From NCBI GenBank assembly GCA_025353525.1, contig JANXOO010000624.1, positions 1 through 5,273 of the forward strand: 5,273 nt of DNA, read 5' to 3'. This DNA is from Schlesneria sp. Lineage in GTDB: Bacteria; Planctomycetota; Planctomycetia; Planctomycetales; Planctomycetaceae. Under the pieces are notes generated by a model. That model made no database searches. It had not been told where the DNA came from and saw only the letters and a program-made list of their open reading frames with translations. Positions 1 to 5,273 of the stretch are shown in pieces; position 1 is the first letter of the stretch; each line of letters starts with the position of its first letter. A program made the position numbers and the translations under genes.

Positions 1-465
1 ATCACCGATGGAACGTCGAACACGATTTTAATGGGCGAAATTGCATCTGGTGGTATTCCTGGCTCTCGCGCAAACAGCGTCATGGCAATCGCGAATCCAA
101 CGGGTAAAGAAGCGGGTTTCACTCAGGCCGAAGTGCAGGCTTGGTCAAATGCAGGTCTCGCAAACTTCAATGCGGGCACGCAAATTCAGTACGACATGGG
201 AACCAAGTGGTGGCTGGGGACACCTGGTTTGACAACATTTAATACTCTGTTGACACCCAATGCGAAGTCTCCAACGGTTGACACCAACTGCAACGGTTGT
301 GGAACCGATAGCCAAGGCCTTTACCCGCAACGGAGTAGTCATACCGGTGGTGTCCATGTCTTGCTTTGTGACGGTTCCGTTCGATTTATCAGCGACAATA
401 TTGACTGGACCACTTATCAGAACCTCGGCAATCGAGTCGACGGGAATGTCGTTGGCGAGTTTTAG
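1..465 (+). CDS. DUF1559 (H-X9-DG, prepilin-like) protein, C-terminal part
   Basis: The reading frame is open from the first base, so the 5' end lies outside the window; 154 residues are visible. It starts with [12 protein letters not shown], a hallmark of planctomycete DUF1559 proteins. Near the C-terminus it has the H-X9-DG box: His at codon 114, Asp-Gly at codons 124-125, followed by SVRFIS. Family members normally begin with a type IV pilin-like cleavage signal and one membrane helix, followed by a beta-rich secreted domain; that part is not visible here. They occur in many copies per planctomycete genome and are thought to act at the cell surface or in pseudopilin-like structures, but their exact role is unknown. 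A Cys pair (NCNGC, codons 97-100) might form a disulfide. The stop TAG is followed by a strong terminator, so the gene ends its transcript here. The family call is firm; the function is not. Confidence 0.93.
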   Translation: MTDGTSNTILMGEIASGGIPGSRANSVMAIANPTGKEAGFTQAEVQAWSNAGLANFNAGTQIQYDMGTKWWLGTPGLTTFNTLLTPNAKSPTVDTNCNGCGTDSQGLYPQRSSHTGGVHVLLCDGSVRFISDNIDWTTYQNLGNRVDGNVVGEF

Positions 466-564
466 ACTGTAGTGCAACAGTTCCAGTTGAAAGCTTGACG
501 ATGGTTTTTGCTGATCGGTGTCCTGTGGTATTCGCATAACTGATCGGTCCAAGTTATATTTGAT

Positions 565-606
565 GAGCGGGTGAGCGGGAAGCAGGTTCCCTTCACCCGC
601 TCTTTT
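565..606 (+). terminator. Rho-independent terminator, two-tier hairpin
   Basis: A perfect 10-bp inverted repeat, GAGCGGGTGA (565-574) and TCACCCGCTC (593-602), encloses a second 5-bp stem, GGGAA (577-581) and TTCCC (587-591), with a GCAGG loop. The run TTTT follows directly at 603-606. It lies 100 nt after the DUF1559 stop and only 34 nt before the lipoprotein start. It therefore most likely ends the DUF1559 transcript and separates it from the next gene, though it could also attenuate readthrough into the lipoprotein. Confidence 0.85.
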
Positions 607-639
607 CGATGGTTGAATCCTATCATCAGGAGATTTTAC

Positions 640-951
640 ATGAGAGCTACCACCAACCTCTGCCTCTTATTTGGGATGATCGTACTAGCCGGTTGCGGTT
701 CATCAACAAGGCCTACCACTGCTACCGCAGTCAATACGGAACCGTCAAGCGATGACTTGAAGTCCCGGCTCGAGATATTTGCTCAAACGGGTATGGTCGG
801 AAGTGGTGCTGCTGGGATGAAAGTTGCGATTCAGGAACTCGCTGCCGAGAAGTCTGGTCCACTACTGAAACACTATGATGAATTGATGCAGTCATCGCGA
901 AATCCTGCCAAAGTGAAAGAGATCGCGAAGAAAATGATCGACAGCCTTTGA
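640..951 (+). CDS. Small lipoprotein of unrecognised family
   Basis: The product is 103 residues. The start at ATG 640 is chosen because CAGGAGA (627-633) is a good ribosome binding site 6 nt upstream, and because it places a signal peptide at the N-terminus. A longer reading from GTG 571 would run through the terminator and is rejected. Residues 1-18 form a type II signal peptide: Arg2, hydrophobic core LCLLFGMIVLAG, lipobox L16-A17-G18-C19. Cys19 would be lipidated and the protein anchored in a membrane. A Ser/Thr-rich linker follows, then about 65 mostly helical, charged residues ending KEIAKKMIDSL. No known domain is recognised. Planctomycetes often encode a small lipoprotein beside a DUF1559 gene, but this one lacks the usual carboxypeptidase-regulatory-like beta fold. 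It lies 36 nt before the TPR gene and is probably in one operon with it. The lipoprotein call is strong; the role is unknown. Confidence 0.87.
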   Translation: MRATTNLCLLFGMIVLAGCGSSTRPTTATAVNTEPSSDDLKSRLEIFAQTGMVGSGAAGMKVAIQELAAEKSGPLLKHYDELMQSSRNPAKVKEIAKKMIDSL

Positions 952-987
952 TCGAGAGTGAATTCTGCATTTTGCGGGAAATTCGCA

Positions 988-2253
988 ATGAAATGTTGCG
1001 TTTGGCGGCCCTATACCGTGTCGCGGCTAAGTCGTATTGCGTTTGCGATCGTCATTTTCAACTTCGGCTTGGGTGCTTGGTATTGGCAAGATCTCTGCTT
1101 GTGGCGGGCAAACGCTTGCCTCGTGTTACGAGATGACCGAGGAGCCGAGTGTTGGGCCAAACGCAGTTTATGGTTCGGAAAACTTAGTGGACGTGTCTGC
1201 CTGATTGAATTGAGAATCGCCCGCAGGCAAGCTCGATTCAAGGATGTTGAGCGAGGATTAGTACTCGCGTCCAATCTTGGAGTCGCACCCGACGAAATCC
1301 ATCGCGAACAGTGGTTAGCATGCGCCCAGACGCAGCAATTTCATCAGATGGAAGACCACTGGCCGGATCTGCTTGCTGATCCGAGAGATGATGAACCAGA
1401 AATCGGACGTGGGTTTGTGACGTGGGCTGCCACCCACCACCGGCTTCAAGAGGCCCATCGAGTGATCTCTGTCTGGCACGAAGACTATCCAACCGACCCA
1501 GAGCCGCTGGCACTGCGAGGAAAGCTATATACAGCCGCGAATTACTTTGAGGGAGCCGAGACGGCATATCGCCAAGCCCTGGATCTCGCTCCCGCCAACG
1601 ATGTATATCGGCTCGGTCTGGCTCATGCGCTCCGCGAGCGGCTCAAACTGGACGAAGCGGTATCGATGTACCGGGAGTGCCTCAGGCACCAGCCCGATGA
1701 TCTAGCCGCACTCACTGGATTGGCACAGGCCTATACCAGTCAAGGAGAAATCCAATCGGCGCTCAGCGTGCTGCGTGATGCAATTGCGCACCACCCTGAC
1801 GATTTGGACGTGCTACAAACATTCGGAGAAGTGATGTTGGCCTCTGGCGATGCCAACTCCGCCGCCAACGCCTTAGGGCGAGTCTATCAGGCTCGCCCAG
1901 AGAACTCGAATCTCGCCTACGCGCTGGGGAGGGCTCTCAAAGCCAGTGGGCGGGAGCAAGAATCGGAACCACTCTTTGCGTTCGTTGCCGAGTCGCGCGA
2001 GCCCGTCAATCAACTAAAGGACTTAGAAGAGCAATTGTCGAAACGTCCGAATGACGTAGAGCTTCGGACAAAAATCGCTTCGATTACCGCGCGGTACAAG
2101 TCCCGCAGTGACGCCATTCGCTGGTACGAGAATCTGTTGATCGTTGCCCCGTGGCATACTGCCACGAAAGAAGCACTCGCAGAAGTTTATCGTTTGAAGG
2201 CCGAAACACCTAAACGAAGTTCGGGTGAAACAGATACTTTTGAATCACGATAG
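988..2253 (+). CDS. Membrane-anchored tetratricopeptide repeat protein
   Basis: The product is 421 residues from ATG 988, preceded by GGGA (976-979) at good spacing. GTG 958 would add ten residues but has no clear ribosome binding site. A hydrophobic stretch at about residues 16-33 (RIAFAIVIFNFGLGAWYW) suggests a single N-terminal membrane anchor with the repeats outside the cytoplasm. Residues 35-165 look like degenerate helical repeats. Clear TPR units follow at about 171-204, 205-238, 239-272, 273-306 and 307-336, and another near 357-390, with typical W/Y-L-G-A-Y-A-P positions (for example AETAYRQALDLAP and YENLLIVAP). TPR arrays bind protein partners; no catalytic domain is present. The gene lies 36 nt after the lipoprotein, so co-transcription and a shared envelope complex are plausible inferences. 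In planctomycetes such TPR genes often lie near DUF1559 genes. The partner is unknown. Confidence 0.88.
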   Translation: MKCCVWRPYTVSRLSRIAFAIVIFNFGLGAWYWQDLCLWRANACLVLRDDRGAECWAKRSLWFGKLSGRVCLIELRIARRQARFKDVERGLVLASNLGVAPDEIHREQWLACAQTQQFHQMEDHWPDLLADPRDDEPEIGRGFVTWAATHHRLQEAHRVISVWHEDYPTDPEPLALRGKLYTAANYFEGAETAYRQALDLAPANDVYRLGLAHALRERLKLDEAVSMYRECLRHQPDDLAALTGLAQAYTSQGEIQSALSVLRDAIAHHPDDLDVLQTFGEVMLASGDANSAANALGRVYQARPENSNLAYALGRALKASGREQESEPLFAFVAESREPVNQLKDLEEQLSKRPNDVELRTKIASITARYKSRSDAIRWYENLLIVAPWHTATKEALAEVYRLKAETPKRSSGETDTFESR

Positions 2254-2275
2254 GGACCGCCCATACAGGCGGCCT
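2254..2275 (+). terminator. Weak hairpin after the TPR gene
   Basis: CCGCC (2257-2261) and GGCGG (2268-2272) form a 5-bp GC stem with loop CATACA. It can be extended by a G-C pair (2255/2274) past one mismatch. It begins directly after the stop codon but has no T-tract, so it is only a possible terminator or transcript-end structure. Confidence 0.3.
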
Positions 2276-2554
2276 CACGCACAGATCCGTAAGGAGGCTC
2301 GTCAAAATAACTTAAGCAATTTTCCTCTTTGAACTACAAGAGGTCATGCACGATGCAGCAACGATTCAAAGGATTGAGTCTCGGTTTTCCGCGTTGTCGC
2401 CGTTTCTGAAGAGAACCAAACGGGGACACACGCAATACTGTTCGCCACGGAATTTGCGCCATCGAGTTTTGTCTGGCGACAAGAGAAATCCACGGCTGCC
2501 GCCACAGTTTGGCACGCTTTTTGCGCCAAGACAAGCATCGAATAGAGTCGGGGG
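2276..2554. other. Gap between TPR gene and IS4 remnant, mobile-element scraps
   Basis: No intact gene is visible. From ATG 2346 about 22 codons read like the N-terminus of an ISAzo13-family transposase (separate entry). At 2416-2429 the sequence AAACGGGGACACAC shares its CGGGGACACA core with the REP-like repeats at 4182-4246. The remainder up to 2554 has open frames on both strands but none with a recognisable product. The left end of the IS4 element should lie just before 2555, but no terminal inverted repeat could be fixed because the matching right end is missing. Confidence 0.5.
2346..2411 (+). pseudogene. Possible N-terminal scrap of an ISAzo13-like transposase
   Basis: From ATG 2346 the frame reads MHDAATIQRIESRFSALSPF and then LK. 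This resembles the start of ISAzo13-family transposases, where an Ile-Arg-rich helix leads to a P-(L/F)-(L/F)-(D/N)-E-R segment. The resemblance stops at about 2411. After it, neither this frame nor the +1 frame continues the family's helix-turn-helix region. The GGGGACACA motif begins right after the break. If correct, this is a 5' fragment of an insertion sequence cut off by later events. The match is short and recalled from memory, so the call is tentative; a chance ORF is the alternative. Confidence 0.3.
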
Positions 2555-3616
2555 ATGGATACGCCAGCCCCCATCGAAACCCCTCGTTCTCCGGTCTGTC
2601 TGACGGAGAAGGAGATTGTCGGATTCAAGTATTTCGACCAGTTGCTGCCGCTCCTTGAGCGACTGCGCGTCGACGGTTGCGATCGCGATAAGGCGGGCAA
2701 CCGAGAACTCCATTTCGACCAGTACGTGTCGATGATTCTCCTCTTCCTGTTCAGTCCGATTTGCTCCTCGTTGCGGGCCGTTCAACGAGCGACCGAACTT
2801 CCCAACGTCCAGGCAAAACCGGGATGTGGTCGCGCTTCGCTGGGCTCACTCTCGGAAGCCAGCACCATCTTTGATCCAGATCGTCTGATCGAGATCATCA
2901 AGGAACTGGGACTCCAGCTTCAGCCGACTGTGAAGGATCAACGATTAAAGGACATCCAACAGCAGATCACGCTGGTCGACGGAACCTTGATCGCGGCGAT
3001 GCCGCGCATCATGGAAGCCTCGGTGATGAAGCAAAAGTCCGGGGCAGGAATGATCAAATGGAAGCTGCACACACAGTTTGACATCGAAAAGCACATCCCC
3101 TCTCGGATCGATGTCACCCGCAATGGGGGCGGCGACAACGATGAACGCGCCGTCCTCGAACGCACTCTGGAGGCTGACCTGCTCTACATTAAGGACCGCG
3201 GCTATGCCAAGTTCAAGCTGTTTAACGACATTGTCAACATCCAATCCAGTTACATCTGCCGCATTCGAGACAACAGCGCCTTCACAGTTGCCGAGGAGAA
3301 ACCGCTGACCGAGGCGGATCGTGCAGCGAATGTGGTGTCGGACCAGATCATCCTCATCGGTCAAGATCGGCCGGAGAAAGTCCGACCCAACCATCCGATG
3401 CGGCTGGTGATCGTGAAAATGAAGCCGCACGTTTCCAAAGGGAAATATGGCGGTGGTTCGACCGGGGCTGACTGCGATGGATTTCTGCGGATCGTTTCCA
3501 ATCTCTTGGATGTCCCCGCAGAGATCATTGCACTCTTGTCTGCGTACCGGAGGACCATTGAAGTCTACCAACCGGACTACGCATCAAGCGCAAGCTTGTA
3601 TCAGCTCGTCTGTTAA
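2555..3616 (+). pseudogene. IS4-family transposase, C-terminally truncated
   Basis: The frame gives 353 residues, of which about 337 are native; relatives as I recall them are about 430-450. The N-terminus (TPRSPVCLTEKEIVGFKYFD) is typical of planctomycete IS4 transposases. The DDE triad is visible: D142 in TLVDGTL, D214 in YIKDRGYAKF, and E336 in YRRTIEV. The enzyme would cut and join element ends by a two-metal RNase H-like mechanism. Directly after E336-V337 homology stops, and 16 foreign residues lead to the stop, so the FFRFFK part of the IS4 signature and the C-terminal helices are lost. The signature Y-(2)-R-(3)-E also seems decayed: the expected Tyr is Ser329 and the expected Trp after Arg is Arg333. 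The ATG at 2555 directly follows GGGG, a poor ribosome binding site. The product is almost certainly inactive. Confidence 0.88.
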
Positions 3617-3721
3617 TGTTAAGGTTTGTGCTAAAGCATTGCTGCAACTGGCGTTGTGGTGTCAACAACGGGCGGTTGACGGCAAGATCTCTGCAAGCCA
3701 ACTCGAGCAAGGAGGCTCACA
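3566..3721 (+). pseudogene. Junction and remnant of an ORF upstream of the recombinase unit
   Basis: This stretch starts where IS4 homology ends. One frame is open across it and reads about 40 residues with coding character, including KALLQLALWCQQRAVDGKIS and then ASQLEQGG. I do not recognise a domain. It runs into the next small ORF. If one C is added to the C-run at 3736-3743, this frame stops at TGA 3752-3754 and overlaps that ORF by about 30 nt, an arrangement typical of a tight operon. The 5' end is missing, presumably lost at the IS4 junction. This reading is inference. Confidence 0.35.
3709..3715 (+). promoter_or_regulatory. Strong ribosome binding site for the small ORF at 3722
   Basis: AAGGAGG lies 6 nt upstream of ATG 3722. 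It is the best Shine-Dalgarno match in the right half of the window. It fixes the start of the small ORF and argues that the ORF was once translated. Confidence 0.6.
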
Positions 3722-3906
3722 ATGGTCGCATCAGTCCCCCCCCGCACCGAGTGATCAATCCGCCGGAGCAGAGGAATTCTGTTCCTCTGGACCAATTGTG
3801 GCCTCAGCTGCCACAGACCTAGCGGCAGGAACTGCTCGGACAACTGACACGGATCTTAACTCAGCATCTGGCACCTTGCGACGACAAGGAAGTGGCCGAT
3901 GAATAG
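3722..3906 (+). pseudogene. Small recombinase-associated ORF, broken by a frameshift and a stop
   Basis: From ATG 3722 the frame reads MVASVPPRTE and stops at 3752. After the eight-C run (3736-3743) another frame continues as HRVINPPEQRNSVPLDQLWP, then QLPQT, a TAG at 3820-3822, and RQELLGQLTRILTQHLAP followed by CDDKEVADE to TAG 3904-3906. One added C (or two removed) joins the halves, and TAG for CAG (Gln) explains the second break. The repaired product would be about 60 residues. A similar short protein precedes planctomycete serine recombinases as I recall them; its role is unknown, perhaps as an accessory to recombination. The final codons overlap the recombinase start by 8 nt, which implies translational coupling. 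Two independent lesions make this a pseudogene. The reconstruction is well supported by the sequence; the family link is from memory. Confidence 0.68.
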
Positions 3907-4159
3907 CACCACGCTTCCTGGTACACGACAACGCAACTCGGGATCGTCAGCCTCGCAGCCGAATATTGTGCGACAAGAGCCTGCGGTAACGTTGCTCCGC
4001 TCGGACAAGATCACCAGCGAACACCTTCAGCGATTGGCGATCGCCTACGTTCGGCAATCGACTCAGCACCAGGTGCAAGAACATCGCGAGTCGACGGCAC
4101 GACAGTATGCCTTGCAGGATCGCGCCGTGGCACTGGGGTGGCCCAGGGCGGCAGTCGAA

Positions 4160-4218
4160 GTGGAGGACAACAGGTGGAGGACAACAGGGACACAGCACGT
4201 TGAAGAGAGGACAACAGG
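4160..4218 (+). repeat. Short tandem direct repeats, GTGGAGGACAACAG
   Basis: GTGGAGGACAACAG occurs twice head to tail with no mismatch (4160-4173 and 4174-4187). The core AGGACAACAGG occurs a third time at 4208-4218, and a variant, AGGGCAACGGG, at 4222-4232. The array starts at the codon where serine-recombinase homology ends, so it marks the break in that gene. Confidence 0.85.
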
Positions 4219-4246
4219 GAGAGGGCAACGGGGACACAGCACGTTG
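4182..4246 (-). repeat. REP-like repeat pair beside the RAYT relic
   Basis: Two 21-bp copies, 4182-4202 and 4226-4246, differ at one position and lie 44 bp apart. Each has the core GGGACACAGCACGTTG. In the second copy the ends CAACG and CGTTG can pair as a 5-bp stem over an 11-nt loop; in the first the pairing is 4 bp (CAAC/GTTG). Such repeats fit REP elements, which RAYT-type transposases recognise. They lie 257 nt downstream of the RAYT-like relic on the minus strand. The link to that gene is inference from position and structure. Confidence 0.6.
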
Positions 4247-4502
4247 GTGATACCAAATGCAGTAGGTTTTGCGATGCCTCTTGGGCAATCTCCGTAATCG
4301 CACAATCTCCCCGGAACGCTGACGGTGTTGTCACTGGGCTGGCGGCGAATTTTGCCAAGAAGAAGGAGAGATTCAGCGAGGAATCACTTTGAAGTCGTGA
4401 GATACCGCAGTCGGTCACCATGGCAACCGTCCGCGCTCGGAGAGGGCGGGCGGGCAATTGGTTTGAGGGATCAAATGGCATCGGATCGGGACGCTCTGGT
4501 GG
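4247..4502. other. Unassigned spacer downstream of the RAYT relic
   Basis: Both strands carry open frames, but none gives a recognisable protein. An imperfect palindrome, CGGTCACCATGGCAACCG (4412-4429), pairs CGGT with ACCG around a central CCATGG, with two mismatched positions between them; it could be another REP-type hairpin. The stretch lies between the REP-like pair and the 3' end of the minus-strand transposase, so it is probably the 3' flank of that mobile unit. Confidence 0.4.
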
Positions 4503-5144
4503 CTATGCCCCGCTGGTCGCGAAGAGTTCGCGTGCGGGCTTTCGCATGTAGTATCGATGCGATCCGACTCGGGTTCGAGTCAGATCGACGGTTTGGGGTT
4601 GGCCTGCCACGTTGTGGAAGAGCTGGCCAAACTCACCGACGAGATGGCACCACGCCTTCGGCTCGATTCTCAACCGGGCGAAGAGTGGGAGTGCGTCTTC
4701 AGGCGTGGAACCTTGTTTTCCCGTCGCCAAGCTGCGGGCCGTCCAATCGAGCAATTCGAGATAGGCGGGCAATCGCAACGGCAAATAGCCTTTGTCGCTG
4801 CAACGAAAACCGTTCGTGCTCGCCACCGGGCCGAGTTCGTCAGACTGTTCGTCAATCGTCACGGGCGACAGAAATCGATCTGGGGTCGGCACTCCAGGCA
4901 TCGTTGAGGGTATTGATTGCGTCTGGCCAGGAGGTTCGATGGCAGGGGGTTCAGTGTTTTCCTGTGTCGCGATCAGTTGCTCCAACGACTCGATGCGACG
5001 CTGCACCGACGTGAAGTCGCTCGCTTCCAGAGTCTCCGCCATCGCCGCTCGAATCGGGTTCAGGTCGACATAGGCCGCACAGGCCAAGATCGCCGCTTCG
5101 TCCAAGAGGCGAACGGCTCGGTAGCGACTTTGAAAGAACCACCG
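4503..5144 (-). pseudogene. RAYT-like Y1 (IS200-like) transposase, C-terminal fragment
   Basis: About 213 codons are open on the minus strand from 5144 to TAG 4505-4503. The frame begins RWFFQSRYRAVRLLDEAAIL and continues ACAAYVDLNPIRAAMAET; an in-frame TGA (5147-5145) lies just before, and no ATG precedes the conserved block. The Tyr of AYVDLNPIRA (codon 5072-5070) is at the position expected for the catalytic tyrosine of REP-associated Y1 transposases. The HUH metal-binding part (normally about 120-150 residues further N-terminal) is missing, so the enzyme is dead. A Pro-rich linker follows, then a C-terminal domain (GYLPLRLPAYLELLDWTA, WCHLVGEFGQLFHNVAG) that resembles long planctomycete members and appears to end naturally (RELFATSGA). 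Such proteins nick single-stranded REP DNA. A start at TTG 5105 is formally possible but would not give a working protein. Confidence 0.82.
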
Positions 5145-5273
5145 TCAACAACACCCACAAGTTCCGCGTTGGCGGAACTGGGAAAATCGGGATAATTGGT
5201 CTTGACGCACTGATGGAACTTGCTCGATGGACGAGCACCCGAATGCGACAATTTGAAGAAAGGTCTCTGTCAT
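5145..5273. other. Unresolved right edge with two competing open frames
   Basis: On the minus strand a 42-codon ORF runs from ATG 5273-5271 to TGA 5147-5145 (MTETFLQIVAFGCSSIEQVP and onward). It is Ser/Cys-rich, with no recognisable domain and no view of its upstream region. On the plus strand a frame open from 5015 to the window end reads TTVNNTHKFRVGGTGKIGII and then GLDALMELARW from about 5138. This has more protein-like composition, but its only ATG in the segment is at 5213. The plus frame could be the remainder of a gene cut by the RAYT unit. A perfect 8-bp hairpin (5160-5179, GTTCCGC and GCGGAAC arms around GTTG, plus an A-T pair) lies here without a T-tract. I cannot decide between the readings. 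Confidence 0.3.

Larger units (their letters stand above)
3899..4297 (+). pseudogene. Serine recombinase, N-terminal fragment
   Basis: The frame codes 132 residues, of which about 88 are native. Residues 36-81 (SDKITSEHLQRLAIAYVRQS onward to ALGW) match the start of the resolvase catalytic domain. The Y-x-R-x-S motif is at Y50-R52-S54, with Ser54 the nucleophile that would bind DNA covalently. EHRESTARQYALQDRAVALGWP then leads toward the second catalytic region, which should continue as an Asp-rich segment after VEV. Instead homology stops at about 4162, exactly where repeat sequence begins, and the rest of the frame (EDNRWRTTGTQ and onward) is translated repeat. Full-length relatives are several hundred residues and include a DNA-binding recombinase domain; all of that is missing. 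The start overlaps the preceding small ORF by 8 nt. The fragment cannot be an active recombinase. Confidence 0.85.

Noticed and set aside
145..552. Long minus-strand ORF opposite the DUF1559 gene.
   Set aside because: It is a shadow of the well-supported plus-strand frame and has no recognisable domain.
571..639. GTG 571 as an upstream start for the lipoprotein.
   Set aside because: It would translate through the terminator hairpin and bury the signal peptide; ATG 640 has a ribosome binding site and a proper lipobox.
2366..2785. Minus-strand ORFs across the IS4 start (2334-2785).
   Set aside because: They overlap the recognisable IS4 N-terminus on the other strand and show no family motif.
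4160..4246. CRISPR-like array.
   Set aside because: Units are 14 and 21 bp, irregularly spaced, with no regular unique spacers and no cas gene nearby.
4011..4481. Minus-strand Cys/Pro/Leu-rich ORFs covering the repeats.
   Set aside because: Their composition comes from translating the repeats, and they run antisense to the recognisable recombinase catalytic motif.
4325..5014. A 229-codon plus-strand ORF opposite the RAYT relic.
   Set aside because: Arg/Ser-rich shadow frame; the minus strand carries clear Y1 transposase motifs.
2300..5207. Possible terminal inverted repeats: CGTCAA...TTTTCC at 2300-2325 and its inverted counterpart at 5181-5207, which would bracket the whole mobile region.
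   Set aside because: Only about two thirds of positions match by eye, the shared part is AT-rich, no target-site duplication is visible, and the right copy lies in a frame that may be coding. Chance is likely.

Overview
The window most likely comes from a planctomycete, probably of the Pirellulales type. The evidence is a DUF1559 protein with the H-X9-DG box, a lineage-typical IS4 transposase, a serine recombinase preceded by a small coupled ORF, and a REP-associated (RAYT-like) Y1 transposase. These assignments rest on remembered family sequences; no database search was run.

Left part (1-2253, + strand): a small chromosomal gene group. The 3' end of a DUF1559 (prepilin-like) gene ends at 465. 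It is followed by a strong two-tier hairpin terminator at 565-606. A 103-residue lipoprotein of unrecognised family (640-951) follows, and 36 nt later a membrane-anchored TPR protein (988-2253). The last two are probably co-transcribed. All three look exported or membrane-associated, so a cell-envelope role is reasonable, but nothing shows their exact function.

Right part (2254-5144): a graveyard of truncated mobile elements, with no complete element visible. In order: a short leader with a possible 5' scrap of an ISAzo13-like transposase (2346-2411); an IS4-family transposase cut just after its catalytic Glu (2555-3565); the start of a serine-recombinase operon with a slipped poly-C tract and a nonsense codon (about 3566-3906); the N-terminal 88 residues of the recombinase, with catalytic Ser (3899 to about 4162), stopped by REP-like repeats (4160-4246); an unassigned spacer with a palindrome; and, on the minus strand, the C-terminal part of a RAYT-like Y1 transposase (4503-5144). 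The REP-like repeats lie downstream of the RAYT relic, as expected for a RAYT/REP pair.

Right edge (5145-5273): unresolved. A + strand frame is open to the window end and a 42-codon ORF lies on the minus strand. I recognise neither.

I see no clear new functional system. The most informative signals are the nested degradation history, the poly-C slip that breaks two overlapping ORFs at once, and the REP-like repeats that cut the recombinase.
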